Shown in pieces: positions 1-9,282 of a DNA stretch of 64,000 nt (position 1 is its first letter; each line of letters opens with the position of its first letter). The notes under the pieces were generated by a model that made no database searches, was not told the DNA's origin, and worked only from the letters and a program-made list of their open reading frames with translations. Source of the DNA: Polynucleobacter sp. MWH-UH35A (GTDB lineage Bacteria > Pseudomonadota > Gammaproteobacteria > Burkholderiales > Burkholderiaceae); contig NZ_CP061285.1 in the NCBI RefSeq assembly GCF_018687075.1, positions 930,001 through 994,000 of the forward strand, written 5' to 3'. The position numbers and the translations under genes are program-made.

Positions 1-900
<900 letters not shown>

Positions 901-913
901 GATTCGATAAATT

Positions 914-1219
914 ATGCGGATCGTCATCTACTCTATGCTGGTATTACTCATTGTGATCCAGTACCCGCTTTGGCTGGGCAAAGGTGGATGGCTAAAGGTG
1001 TATGAGATGGAGCGTCAAGTAGAGCTTCAGGAGGCTAAAAATAGCCTTCTAGCTCTGCGCAATGCCAAGTTAGCCGGGGATGTGAAAGATTTAAAAGAGG
1101 GTACCCGCGCTATTGAAGAGCGTGCTCGTGTTGAGCATGGCATGATCAAAGAAGGCGAGTTTTTTGTGCAAATCTTGCCAGCAGACAAATCTAGCGAATC
1201 TCAAGCTAGAAAGCAATAA
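914..1219 (+). CDS. ftsB: Cell division protein FtsB
   Basis: FtsB is a small bitopic protein that forms a complex with FtsL and FtsQ in the divisome. The 101-residue product has an N-terminal membrane segment at about residues 3-21 followed by a coiled-coil region (about 28-70) with regular Leu, Glu and Lys spacing, then a short periplasmic tail. Length matches the family. It directly follows enolase on the same strand, a conserved arrangement, and is probably co-transcribed with it. A hairpin with no clear T-run lies just after the gene at about 1236-1257. Confidence 0.9.
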   Translation: MRIVIYSMLVLLIVIQYPLWLGKGGWLKVYEMERQVELQEAKNSLLALRNAKLAGDVKDLKEGTRAIEERARVEHGMIKEGEFFVQILPADKSSESQARKQ

Positions 1220-1245
1220 TTTAAGTTGTAATCAACCGGTCTTCA

Positions 1246-2211
1246 TTAGTGACCGCTAGATGGTGGCCTTGTAGCGTCACTTAATAAATCGGTTTTGAAT
1301 ACCTGTAGGCAATCGATAGCATCAAAACGATAGGGTTTTGCACAGAAATCGCATGTGGTCTCTACAGCACCCTGTTCAGCAAGTATGCTTTGAACCTCTT
1401 CTTCGCCCAACATTCGCAAAATATCAGCAACCTTAGCTCTGGAGCAGCGACAAGCAAATCGAATGGATCTTGCTGGGAAGCTTCGCACACCATTTTCAGC
1501 AGATTCTTCTAAAAACAAACGCCTTAAAATGGTTTCCGGCGGAAGAGAAAGTAATTCCTCATCAGTAATTGTCTCGCCAAGCGTTTTGATTCGGGACCAG
1601 CCTTCATCTGCAATTTGTGGATCCAAATGTGCATGACCACCAGAATTGGGTAAACGCTGTAATAAAAGGCCGCCAACATGGGTATCGCTGGATGCCAGCC
1701 AAATGCGCGTATCTAGTTGCTCAGAATTTTGCATATATAAAGCAATAGCCTCGGCAGCACTGGTTACGGGTTTGATGACTGCGCCCTGGTGGTCTTGAAG
1801 GGCGACAATACCTTGATAGGGCGCTTGCCCTGGTTCGCGATCTGATGGGTCAAGGGTGATCACTAATCTTCCGCTTCCAGAGGCATCCAATAATTCCGCT
1901 AAGGTTGCATTGTCCTGAATTGCCGAGGACTCTACCGAAAGCTTGACGGTCGCACGCATTGATAAGTCTGACTTGCATTCCACAACGAGAACCTGAATAG
2001 GGCCTTTGCTTTGTGCCTGAATAATGAGAGTGCCGTCAAACTTCAGGCTGGCGCTGAGGAGGGTGGCTGCACCTACAAAGTCGCCCAAAATGCGACGCAC
2101 AGCAGGTGGATCGTTGCGGCGCTCTAAAACTGCCTGCCAAGCGCTACCAATCGACACAATTTCACCCCTAACTGGGGCACCATCACACACAAAGACGAGC
2201 AATTCATTCAT
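1246..2211 (-). CDS. hslO: Hsp33 redox-regulated holding chaperone
   Basis: Hsp33 is a cytoplasmic holdase activated when four zinc-binding cysteines are oxidised. The 321-residue protein has the long N-terminal substrate-binding domain and, near residues 250-290, the zinc switch: a CRC pair (in FACRCSRAKV) followed about 30 residues later by CDFC. This is the CxC...CxxC pattern of the family. It is convergent with ftsB and divergent from gltX, with 56 bp to the gltX start. Length and all four cysteines are as expected, so the redox switch should be functional. Confidence 0.95.
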   Translation of the reverse strand: MNELLVFVCDGAPVRGEIVSIGSAWQAVLERRNDPPAVRRILGDFVGAATLLSASLKFDGTLIIQAQSKGPIQVLVVECKSDLSMRATVKLSVESSAIQDNATLAELLDASGSGRLVITLDPSDREPGQAPYQGIVALQDHQGAVIKPVTSAAEAIALYMQNSEQLDTRIWLASSDTHVGGLLLQRLPNSGGHAHLDPQIADEGWSRIKTLGETITDEELLSLPPETILRRLFLEESAENGVRSFPARSIRFACRCSRAKVADILRMLGEEEVQSILAEQGAVETTCDFCAKPYRFDAIDCLQVFKTDLLSDATRPPSSGH

Positions 2212-2267
2212 AGGTCAAAGTATCCACGTTTTTTGAGATTTAGTCTTAGGATTGCCGACCTGAGATA

Positions 2268-3674
2268 ATGGCAATTATGCATATTCGTACACGATTCGCC
2301 CCTAGTCCCACGGGCTTTATTCATCTGGGAAATCTTCGTAGCGCACTCTATCCATGGGCCTTTGCGCGCCACAATAAAGGCGACTTTATTCTTCGCATTG
2401 AAGATACCGATCTAGAGCGCTCCACCCAAGAGGCAGTAGACGTCATTATCGAGGGTATGGCATGGCTTGGCCTAGACCTAGATGAGGGTCCGATCTATCA
2501 AATGCAAAGAATTGATCGCTACCGTGAGGTGGTAAAACAGATGCTGGATGCTGGCCTAGCTTACCCCTGTTATATGAGTGAGGAAGAGCTCAACCAGTTG
2601 CGCGATCAGCAAATGGCAAACAAAGAAAAGCCTCGCTATAACGGTTTATGGAGACCGGAACCTGGCAAGACGTTGCCGCCGATTCCTGAAGGGGTAAATC
2701 CAGTCATTCGCTTTAAGAATCCTATTGGTGGTTCAGTGATTTGGAATGATGCTGTAAAAGGTCAAATTGAAATTAGTAATGATGAGCTAGATGACCTAGT
2801 GATTGCTAGACCAGATGGCACGCCGACCTATAATTTTTGCGTGGTGATTGATGACATGGATATGAAAATCACCCATGTTATTCGGGGTGATGATCATGTT
2901 AATAACACGCCACGACAAATCAATATCATGAAGGCTTTGGGTGGCACGCCGCCTGTCTACGCCCATCTACCAACGGTTTTGAATGATTCCGGCGAGAAAA
3001 TGAGCAAACGCAATGGCGCAATGAGCGTCAGAGATTATCAAAAAGCTGGCTATCTACCTGAAGCTATTCTGAATTACCTTGCTCGTTTAGGTTGGTCTCA
3101 CGGCGATGCGGAAGTATTTACCAAGGAGCAATTTGTAAATTGGTTTGATCTGGAAAGTCTCGGACGTTCACCCGCACAACATAATCCTGAAAAGTTGCTT
3201 TGGCTTAATCATCAATATATTCAAAATGCAGATCCAGCAATATTAGCAGTAGCAACAAAGCCATTTGCTCATGAGCTGGGTATTGATACTGAATCAGGTC
3301 CGGACTTCACTCAAGTAGTTGGGCTTTTAAAAGATCGAGCAAATACTTTGATTGAAATTGCTGAAGGGGCTAAGCTCTTCTATTTACCGCCGCCTCATTT
3401 TAGTTCTGAGCAAATCAAGGAGAATATTCCTGAAGCGGTTGTCCCAGCTCTGAGAGATTTGGTTGAGGCAATTGGACTTGCTGAGCCAACAAAAGAAGGT
3501 TATAGCGCAGCATTTAAACAAGTTTTGGCTAAGCATCAGCTCAAAATGCCTGCATTAGCTATGCCTGTTAGATATGCCTTATTCGCCACCACACAAACCC
3601 CAGCTATAGATTCGGTGTTGGTTGTTTTAGGCAAAGAAGAGGCTATAGAAAGGCTCTCCAAGGTAATCCTGTAG
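2268..3674 (+). CDS. gltX: Glutamyl-tRNA synthetase
   Basis: This enzyme charges tRNA-Glu with glutamate. The 468-residue length is typical of bacterial GltX. The class I HIGH-type signature appears as HLGN at residues 19-22 within [18 protein letters not shown], and the KMSKR loop lies near residue 245 in [10 protein letters not shown]. The C-terminal anticodon-binding domain is present. Two in-frame ATGs (2268 and 2277) could serve as start; the second gives [13 protein letters not shown] and fits the family slightly better, the first is reported. A tRNA-Glu gene lies about 190 bp downstream. Confidence 0.96.
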   Translation: MAIMHIRTRFAPSPTGFIHLGNLRSALYPWAFARHNKGDFILRIEDTDLERSTQEAVDVIIEGMAWLGLDLDEGPIYQMQRIDRYREVVKQMLDAGLAYPCYMSEEELNQLRDQQMANKEKPRYNGLWRPEPGKTLPPIPEGVNPVIRFKNPIGGSVIWNDAVKGQIEISNDELDDLVIARPDGTPTYNFCVVIDDMDMKITHVIRGDDHVNNTPRQINIMKALGGTPPVYAHLPTVLNDSGEKMSKRNGAMSVRDYQKAGYLPEAILNYLARLGWSHGDAEVFTKEQFVNWFDLESLGRSPAQHNPEKLLWLNHQYIQNADPAILAVATKPFAHELGIDTESGPDFTQVVGLLKDRANTLIEIAEGAKLFYLPPPHFSSEQIKENIPEAVVPALRDLVEAIGLAEPTKEGYSAAFKQVLAKHQLKMPALAMPVRYALFATTQTPAIDSVLVVLGKEEAIERLSKVIL

Positions 3675-3679
3675 GTAAT

Positions 3680-3709
3680 TTGCGCACCTGCACAAAAATA
3701 GGATAAAAT
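3680..3709 (+). promoter_or_regulatory. Candidate sigma-70 promoter of the tRNA cluster
   Basis: A TTGCGC hexamer at 3680-3685 and TAAAAT at 3704-3709 are separated by 18 bp, placing a start site near 3716, about 35 bp before tRNA-Ala. It would drive the Ala-Glu-Asp tRNA transcript that ends at the terminator near 4100. Inferred by eye from consensus only. Confidence 0.45.
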
Positions 3710-3752
3710 CTTGGATTGTTTTGAATGTCTTGTAGTTTTATTGCGAGATTTC

Positions 3753-3828
<76 letters not shown>

Positions 3829-3860
3829 AGCATTTAAAATAGCAGTTTGTTGTAGTCCAG

Positions 3861-3936
3861 GTCCCCATCGTCTAGAGGCCTAGGACATCACCCTTTCACG
3901 GTGAGTACGGGGGTTCGAATCCCCCTGGGGACGCCA
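3861..3936 (+). tRNA. tRNA-Glu (anticodon TTC)
   Basis: The 76-nt gene has acceptor GTCCCCA pairing with TGGGGAC, discriminator G and encoded CCA. The anticodon stem holds the loop CTTTCAC with anticodon TTC. It lies 32 bp after tRNA-Ala in the same cluster. Confidence 0.96.
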
Positions 3937-3988
3937 GATTATTCTGGTTGTAGTAAAGCTGTATGATGTTGCGTTACTCGATGCATTT

Positions 3989-4065
3989 GGAGCGGTAGTT
4001 CAGTTGGTTAGAATATCGGCCTGTCACGCCGAGGGTCGCGGGTTCGAGTCCCGTCCGTTCCGCCA
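3989..4065 (+). tRNA. tRNA-Asp (anticodon GTC)
   Basis: The 77-nt gene has acceptor GGAGCGG pairing with CCGTTCC, discriminator G and encoded CCA. The anticodon loop CTGTCAC gives anticodon GTC. It is the last member of the Ala-Glu-Asp cluster and is followed within 10 bp by an intrinsic terminator. Confidence 0.96.
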
Positions 4066-4073
4066 AGACAAAT

Positions 4074-4103
4074 AAAAAGCCCCCTTTATAGGGGGCTTTT
4101 TTT
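4074..4103 (+). terminator. Rho-independent terminator of the tRNA cluster
   Basis: An AAAAAGCCCCC / GGGGGCTTTTTTT inverted repeat with a TTTATA-type loop and a long T-run follows tRNA-Asp. The symmetry (A-run before, T-run after) suggests it can also stop the convergent hydrolase transcript on the minus strand. Confidence 0.9.
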
Positions 4104-4121
4104 ATTCTCATTTAGCCTGGC

Positions 4122-4976
4122 TTATTCGTAACCAACTCTTAATTTGAGAACCTTACGATTTTCGGTGCTCACTGGATCTGCTGCATGTCTTTCAACTGCG
4201 CTAGTTTGAGAAATGAAATTTAACACTTCATTGAGAACAATTTCACGTTCGTTATCAATTGTGACGATGTGATAACTATTGCCTAGCCATATTACGCGAC
4301 GCACTTCTGATTTGCAGTGAGCTAATATTTCATTAGCAGACCATACTGAGCATGTATCGTCTTCGACTGACTGAATTACTAGCAATCTAGCAGTTAGATT
4401 AAATAAACTATTCTGAACTTTAGACATCAAGCCCTTGGCTTCATGTAAGTGACGGGCAGAAATTGATTCAGCACCAACCTCTGAGACCTTAGAGGTCTTA
4501 AACTTTTCACTAATGCGACGGCGTAAATCAAGATTCTTAACGCCAAATGGTTCGCGCTCAGAATATTCCCAATTGCGCGCGCCAAGAAAATAAAAGAAGT
4601 CAAGAATAGGGCGATAAAAGGGTACTGACCAGCCGTCGTATCTGAGTACGGGAGACATCAGACAAAGTGAGGAGATGTCTGATCTTTGACAGCATATAAG
4701 GGTTGCCAATGTGGCGCCCATACTTATTCCGGCAAGATTAACAACGGAATAAGTTTCCTTCTGCTGGTCAATCAAATGATGAAGCTGTAGAGCCCAATCT
4801 TCGAAGCTGCTGGCAGGTGCTCCGTATACAAATCCATGGATTTCGGGAATCAAAACATCATGACCAGCAGCCTCCAAAAACCGAGGGAGCTGCCCAAGCT
4901 CCAAACCGCTCCCATTAAGCCCAGGAATAATAATGGTGAGATCATGCTTGGATTTGAGGGTTACCGGCTCAGACAT
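4122..4976 (-). CDS. Alpha/beta-hydrolase, carboxylesterase/monoacylglycerol-lipase-like
   Basis: The 284-residue protein has an alpha/beta-hydrolase fold pattern: an oxyanion-loop segment IIPGLNGSG near residues 15-23, the nucleophile elbow GISMG at 83-87 (Ser85), and late Asp and His candidates in the segments VEDDTCSV and NSYHIVT. The YHIVTID end resembles serine aminopeptidase/carboxylesterase proteins such as Est30-type enzymes. No signal peptide is seen, so it is probably cytoplasmic. I start at the ATG at 4976 rather than a TTG one codon earlier. Substrate cannot be told from the sequence. It is convergent with the tRNA cluster and divergent from the DUF4118 gene. Confidence 0.8.
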   Translation of the reverse strand: MSEPVTLKSKHDLTIIIPGLNGSGLELGQLPRFLEAAGHDVLIPEIHGFVYGAPASSFEDWALQLHHLIDQQKETYSVVNLAGISMGATLATLICCQRSDISSLCLMSPVLRYDGWSVPFYRPILDFFYFLGARNWEYSEREPFGVKNLDLRRRISEKFKTSKVSEVGAESISARHLHEAKGLMSKVQNSLFNLTARLLVIQSVEDDTCSVWSANEILAHCKSEVRRVIWLGNSYHIVTIDNEREIVLNEVLNFISQTSAVERHAADPVSTENRKVLKLRVGYE

Positions 4977-5035
4977 CAAAATATTTTGGCTTATTCATTG
5001 AGATAGGTTAGGATACACCGAAATAAACCAAAATT

Positions 5036-5506
5036 ATGAGACAAAATTTAAATTCCAAGCGTTGGTGCTCCAATAAAAGCTTCGGTTACCTAATGGCGAT
5101 CTTTGGGGTCTTGATAGCTTTCTCTTTGCGCTACGTGCTTCACCCGTTTCTCGGTGGCTCGCTCCCACTATTTTTCTTTCAGATTAACACCATATTAATT
5201 GCATATTTTTTTGGTATTGTCCCTGCATTCCTCACTCTCGCCTTGAGCGCTCCATTGTTAATCTTTTTCTTTATGGAGCCCTTTGGCGCTCTATCGGTTG
5301 TTGATCAGAGAGATATCACCACGATATTTGTATACCTCTCCTACACATTGCTTTCGGGAATATTGGTTGAACTCTTGAGGCGCGAGCAATACAACGCCAA
5401 AATGGCTTATCTTGTAAGCGAAACTAGACTAAAGTTGATGGTTGAAGGTGACCAGAAAATGCGTAATATCATGCGCAAAACCCTTACAAAAACAACAGCT
5501 GAATAA
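5036..5506 (+). CDS. Orphan DUF4118-type membrane protein
   Basis: The 156-residue product has about four membrane segments (roughly residues 18-34, 44-60, 62-80 and 95-113) and then a short basic, amphipathic cytoplasmic tail ending at residue 156. The pattern, with LPLFFFQINTILIAYFFG and a PFGALSVVDQRD loop, resembles the DUF4118 four-helix membrane unit found in KdpD and other sensor kinases. No PAS, HisKA or HATPase domain follows, and the gene ends at a terminator, so it is a stand-alone sensor-like membrane module. Function is unknown. Confidence 0.7.
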   Translation: MRQNLNSKRWCSNKSFGYLMAIFGVLIAFSLRYVLHPFLGGSLPLFFFQINTILIAYFFGIVPAFLTLALSAPLLIFFFMEPFGALSVVDQRDITTIFVYLSYTLLSGILVELLRREQYNAKMAYLVSETRLKLMVEGDQKMRNIMRKTLTKTTAE

Positions 5507-5524
5507 ATTTGGTCGTTTTGTATG

Positions 5525-5560
5525 GGCCCTGACCTTTAATTTGAATTGGTCAGGGCTATT
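5525..5560 (+). terminator. Intrinsic terminator after the DUF4118 gene
   Basis: A perfect 9-bp stem GCCCTGACC (5526-5534) / GGTCAGGGC (5548-5556) is followed by a short TATTTT run. It sits between convergent genes and may serve the DUF4118 gene. Confidence 0.75.
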
Positions 5561-5579
5561 TTAAGCAATACGTTCTTGC

Positions 5580-6185
5580 TTACTTCTTAGGTGTAGTGAT
5601 TGATGCGGCCATTGCATCAAAGTAAATTACCTTCACTTGCTCACCCACATTAATATCCGCCAAAAGGGCTGGGTTCTTTACGGTCACTGTGGTGATTTTT
5701 CCACTTGGACCTTTCACTGATACCAGTTTCTTCTCGCGATTTACTTCAACAATATCAGCAATGATAGTTGTCTTGTTCGTAATGGTTTCGGATGGCTTTT
5801 CATCTGCCTTAGACTTGGTTACGGTATTGGTTTCAACCTTGCTACGGACGCCATCACTCTTGGTCTTGATTAACTCAATTGCAACAGCTAATTCATAGCT
5901 CACATTAACGCGATCACCTTTTTTAATCTGTGCAAAGTTGGTGATTTCAGGCCCTGCTACAAATTTAGATTCACCCTCTTTGTTTTTAAAGGTAATAGTG
6001 CGAGTTTTCTTATCAATCTTTACCACTTCACCTTCATACAACTGGTAACGGTTATCGGTCACTGCCGCATCGATTACTGCTGGTTTAGCGGCACTTGCCG
6101 CCGGGGCAGACTGAGCATGAACTGCTGCGGATCCCGCAAAAAATACCGCCGCAATCAGGGCAATAGGAGTGCATTTTGTATTCAT
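5580..6185 (-). CDS. Periplasmic protein with two DUF5666-like beta repeats
   Basis: The 201-residue product begins with a signal peptide (about residues 1-25, ending VHA-QS). Two similar beta-rich modules follow, about residues 48-105 and 140-197. Each has a GEVVKIDKKT/DIVEVNREKK start, a TITFKN/VSVKG strand and a KKGDRVNVSY/NVGEQVKVIY end. Between them is a Lys/Thr/Ser-rich linker. I do not know its role; the fold suggests a small secreted OB-like or beta-barrel protein. An AAGGAAA ribosome binding site precedes the ATG. It is divergent from hyi across 151 bp. Confidence 0.75.
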   Translation of the reverse strand: MNTKCTPIALIAAVFFAGSAAVHAQSAPAASAAKPAVIDAAVTDNRYQLYEGEVVKIDKKTRTITFKNKEGESKFVAGPEITNFAQIKKGDRVNVSYELAVAIELIKTKSDGVRSKVETNTVTKSKADEKPSETITNKTTIIADIVEVNREKKLVSVKGPSGKITTVTVKNPALLADINVGEQVKVIYFDAMAASITTPKK

Positions 6186-6336
6186 TGTATTTCCTTATTT
6201 ATATCGAACTAGCTACCATCTTAGCCTATTTTTATCGCTAAATTTAGTTGCTAATTCCATTATTTGCAGCTGACGTCTAAATTCACATCTTTTGTTAAGA
6301 TTCTTGTTTATATCGAGATAGCCATAAGGAATCGAA

Positions 6337-7113
6337 ATGCCGAAGTTTGCCGCAAACCTCACCATGCTATTTAACGAGTATCCATTTATGGAGCGATTTG
6401 ATAGGGCGGCTAAAGCCGGCTTTCAGGTGGTTGAATTTCTTTTCCCATACCCATTTACAGCAAGCGATATTCGTCAAGAGTTGGATAGGAATAAGCTTCA
6501 ATTAGTACTTCACAATTTACCAGCAGGGGACTGGGATGCAGGCGAACGGGGAATTGCCTGTTTGCCAGATCGTATTGAAGAATTTCGCTCGGGCGTTTCT
6601 AAAGCGATTGAATATGCCAAAGTGCTAGGAGTTCATCAGATCAATTGTTTAGCAGGTAAAGCACCTGCCGGAGTTACGCCAGATCTATTACATAAAACTT
6701 TTGTTGATAATTTGCGTTATGCAGCCACTGAATTGAAAAAGGTCAACATCAAATTACTAATAGAGCCCATCAATACATTTGATATTCCTGGATTTTATTT
6801 ATCCAAAACTCAGCAGGCTCTCGATATCCTGAATGAAGTTGGCTCAGATAATTTATTTATTCAATACGACATCTATCATGCACAACGCATGGAAGGCGAG
6901 CTTTGCAAAACATTGGATACTAACCTTTCTAAAATAGCTCATATTCAATTAGCCGATAATCCTGGTCGAAATGAGCCAGGCACAGGTGAGATCAATTACG
7001 CCCATCTATTTAAATTCATCGATAGCATTGGCTATCAGGGTTGGATTGGTTGCGAATACAAGCCCGCCTCGAATACTGAGGCTGGATTGGGTTGGATCAA
7101 ATCATTAAATTAA
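6337..7113 (+). CDS. hyi: Hydroxypyruvate isomerase
   Basis: Hyi interconverts hydroxypyruvate and tartronate semialdehyde in glyoxylate metabolism. The 258-residue TIM-barrel protein starts MPKFAANLTMLFNEYPF, a pattern typical of Hyi/YgbM proteins, and carries the two acidic catalytic segments LLIEPINT (about residue 143) and GWIGCEYKP (about residue 240). An AAGGA ribosome binding site lies before the ATG. It is 21 bp upstream of the reductase gene that uses the same product, so the pair forms an operon. Glyoxylate carboligase (gcl) is not in the window. Confidence 0.92.
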   Translation: MPKFAANLTMLFNEYPFMERFDRAAKAGFQVVEFLFPYPFTASDIRQELDRNKLQLVLHNLPAGDWDAGERGIACLPDRIEEFRSGVSKAIEYAKVLGVHQINCLAGKAPAGVTPDLLHKTFVDNLRYAATELKKVNIKLLIEPINTFDIPGFYLSKTQQALDILNEVGSDNLFIQYDIYHAQRMEGELCKTLDTNLSKIAHIQLADNPGRNEPGTGEINYAHLFKFIDSIGYQGWIGCEYKPASNTEAGLGWIKSLN

Positions 7114-7134
7114 AAAAATAAATACGGAGACTAT

Positions 7135-8034
7135 ATGAGTGAGAAATTAAAGTTGGGCTTTATTGGTTTAGGAATCATGGGTGCACCTATGGCAGGACAT
7201 CTTGTGAATGCGGGCCATGAAGTTTTTATTAATACCCGCACCAAAATTCCTGAGAGTTTGGCTTCTACATCAGCCATTCAATGTAGCTCTCCGCAAGAGG
7301 TTGCCAACAAGGCGGATATTATTTTTACAATGGTTCCGGATACACCAGATGTCGAGAAAGTGCTTTTCGGTGACAAAGGTATTGCATCTGGTTTATCTAA
7401 AGGAAAAATTGTTGTAGATATGAGTTCGATATCTCCGATTGCCACAAAAGAATTTGCCAAAAAAATAAATGCTTTGGGATGCGATTATCTTGATGCGCCT
7501 GTTTCTGGTGGAGAGGTTGGCGCTAAGAATGCGACTCTTTCCATTATGGTAGGCGGCGACGAAAAGATCTTCGAAAAAGTGAAACCGATCTTTGAATTGA
7601 TGGGAAAAAATATTAATCTTGTGGGTGGCAATGGAGATGGTCAGACCGCCAAAGTGGCAAACCAAATTATTGTTGCTTTAAATATTGAAGCAGTTGCTGA
7701 GGCGCTGTTATTTGCTGCCAAAGCTGGCGCCGATCCTGCAAAGGTTCGTCAGGCCTTGATGGGTGGATTTGCCAGCTCTAAAATTCTGGAGGTTCATGGA
7801 GAGAGAATGGTCAAGAGAACATTTGATCCCGGGTTTAGGATTGAGTTGCATCAGAAAGATTTAAGTCTAGCCTTGAATAGCGCTAGAGCGCTTGGCGTTT
7901 CACTTCCCAATACTGCCACTGCCCAGGAGTTATTTAACTCTTGCTCAGCTCATGGTGGTAAGGCTTGGGATCACTCGGCTATGGTGCGTGCGCTTGAGAA
8001 ATTGGCAAACTTTGAAATCGGCCAAAAGGCTTAA
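7135..8034 (+). CDS. garR: 2-hydroxy-3-oxopropionate (tartronate semialdehyde) reductase
   Basis: The enzyme reduces tartronate semialdehyde to D-glycerate with NAD(P)H. The 299-residue sequence shows the N-terminal dinucleotide motif GFIGLGIMGAPMAGHL, the substrate loop DAPVSGGEVGA, and the catalytic-lysine helix GDGQTAKVANQIIVALN (Lys near 171). These are the family marks of beta-hydroxyacid dehydrogenases of the GarR/GlxR type. A GGAG ribosome binding site precedes the ATG. It acts downstream of the adjacent Hyi. The close homologue 3-hydroxyisobutyrate dehydrogenase is an alternative, made less likely by the hyi neighbour. Confidence 0.9.
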   Translation: MSEKLKLGFIGLGIMGAPMAGHLVNAGHEVFINTRTKIPESLASTSAIQCSSPQEVANKADIIFTMVPDTPDVEKVLFGDKGIASGLSKGKIVVDMSSISPIATKEFAKKINALGCDYLDAPVSGGEVGAKNATLSIMVGGDEKIFEKVKPIFELMGKNINLVGGNGDGQTAKVANQIIVALNIEAVAEALLFAAKAGADPAKVRQALMGGFASSKILEVHGERMVKRTFDPGFRIELHQKDLSLALNSARALGVSLPNTATAQELFNSCSAHGGKAWDHSAMVRALEKLANFEIGQKA

Positions 8035-8043
8035 GCTACCCTT

Positions 8044-8631
8044 ATGTCATCAACCTTAGTCGTTTACCTACATGGTTTCCGATCATCACCCCGATCAAGC
8101 AAAGCAGTCATGACAGGGGAGGCAATTCGGTCAATGGCTACCGAGGAGAATCCCATTGAGTGGTATTGCCCCCAGCTTTTAGCCTCTCCAAAACAAAGTA
8201 TGGATATGGTAGAAAAACATATCCAAGATTCAAAGCATTATCGACTGGTTGTAATTGGATCATCTTTAGGGGGCTATTATGCAAATTATTTGGCTGAGAA
8301 GTATGGTTGCAAGGGGCTGGCCTTAAATCCTGCAGTGAGAGCCCCCAAAGAGCTTGCTTCGCATGTTGGTATGCTGACTGCATACGACACTAATGAGCCA
8401 TATGATTTTCGCCCAGAATACATCGATCAATTAAAAGATCTTCAAGTAGAGGTCATTAGCAATCCATCGCGCTACTTCTTAATGGCGGCAAAAGGGGATG
8501 AGCTTTTGGATTGGCAAGAGATGGTTGAATTCTACAAGGGTGCTGAGCAACTAGTGCTGGAGGGTAGCGACCACGGTATTTCTGAGTACTCTGATCACTT
8601 ACCCAAAGTCTTAAACTTCATCACCACCTAG
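8044..8631 (+). CDS. YqiA/YcfP-family alpha/beta-fold esterase
   Basis: The 195-residue protein has the compact alpha/beta fold of YqiA-type esterases. It starts with VVYLHGFRSSPRSSKA, has the nucleophile elbow GSSLGG at 72-77 (Ser74), an acidic residue in AAKGDELLDW and the final His in GSDHGISEYSDHL. It begins 9 bp after garR, so it is likely in the same transcript, though no link to glyoxylate metabolism is known. Substrate is unknown. Confidence 0.85.
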   Translation: MSSTLVVYLHGFRSSPRSSKAVMTGEAIRSMATEENPIEWYCPQLLASPKQSMDMVEKHIQDSKHYRLVVIGSSLGGYYANYLAEKYGCKGLALNPAVRAPKELASHVGMLTAYDTNEPYDFRPEYIDQLKDLQVEVISNPSRYFLMAAKGDELLDWQEMVEFYKGAEQLVLEGSDHGISEYSDHLPKVLNFITT

Positions 8632-8635
8632 ATGA

Positions 8636-8664
8636 TTGATTGCTGGCATCTTCTTCTGTAAGAT
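8636..8664 (+). promoter_or_regulatory. Candidate sigma-70 promoter for the HNH/DUF3108 pair
   Basis: TTGATT (8636-8641) and TAAGAT (8659-8664) are separated by exactly 17 bp. The predicted start site near 8671 leaves a leader of about 40 nt before the GTG start of the HNH gene, which is preceded by AAAGGAGAGT. Inferred from consensus. Confidence 0.55.
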
Positions 8665-8712
8665 GACCCAAACGAAGCCTTCTAATTTGATGACTTCTAG
8701 AAAGGAGAGTTT

Positions 8713-9282
8713 GTGCTGAGCATCTTGAAATTAGACGCAGGTGGAATTCCCCAGGGCTGGGTTAATGCTGAAGAATCTACCAAGCAATATGCTGACAACA
8801 ACGTGTTATGGACTTTAGGTGATCCTATCTTTCAGATGCGCGGCGGCATCTCTCGTTTTACTGGAATGCAATCTCTCATTGAACTTCACTCCATTATTGC
8901 GGTGAAGGGTAGTGCCAAGATTAATCTTTTTGATGTAGTTCCTGTAATTACAAAGCACAAACTATACAAGCGTGACAAAGGTCTTTGCGCCTATTGCGGT
9001 GTTTTAATACATGAAAACCAAGCAGAGGCAGAACACATCATTCCCAATAGTCGTGGCGGTAAATATAGCTGGATGAATCTCGTGATTGCTTGCAGGCCTT
9101 GTAATCAACGTAAAGGCAATCAGACTCCAGAACAGGCTGGTATGAAATTGCTATACACCCCATATTTGCCAAGTCTATATGAAGACATGATTCTAAAAGG
9201 TCGCAATATCTTGGCAGATCAAATGGACTTCTTGTCTGCAAATCTACCTAAAAATAGTCGTCTTTTGGAGAGTTCTTCCTGA
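8713..9282 (+). CDS. HNH endonuclease-fold protein
   Basis: The 189-residue protein carries a complete C-terminal HNH module: zinc pair Cys92/Cys95 (CAYC), the His108 active-site region AEAEHIIPNSRGG, Asn122 and the second pair Cys127/Cys130 (CRPCNQRKGN). The N-terminal 80 residues contain two short beta-rich segments typical of chromosomal HNH proteins in betaproteobacteria. Start is GTG, set by the strong AAAGGAGAGT site at 8701-8710. No phage or toxin gene is nearby. It overlaps the next gene by 4 nt. DNA cleavage is inferred from the domain; the cellular role is unknown. Confidence 0.85.
   Translation: MLSILKLDAGGIPQGWVNAEESTKQYADNNVLWTLGDPIFQMRGGISRFTGMQSLIELHSIIAVKGSAKINLFDVVPVITKHKLYKRDKGLCAYCGVLIHENQAEAEHIIPNSRGGKYSWMNLVIACRPCNQRKGNQTPEQAGMKLLYTPYLPSLYEDMILKGRNILADQMDFLSANLPKNSRLLESSS

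Noticed and set aside
1236..1257. Hairpin CGGTC/GACCG between ftsB and hslO as a terminator
   Set aside because: The stem is only 5 bp, lacks a T-run and overlaps the end of hslO.
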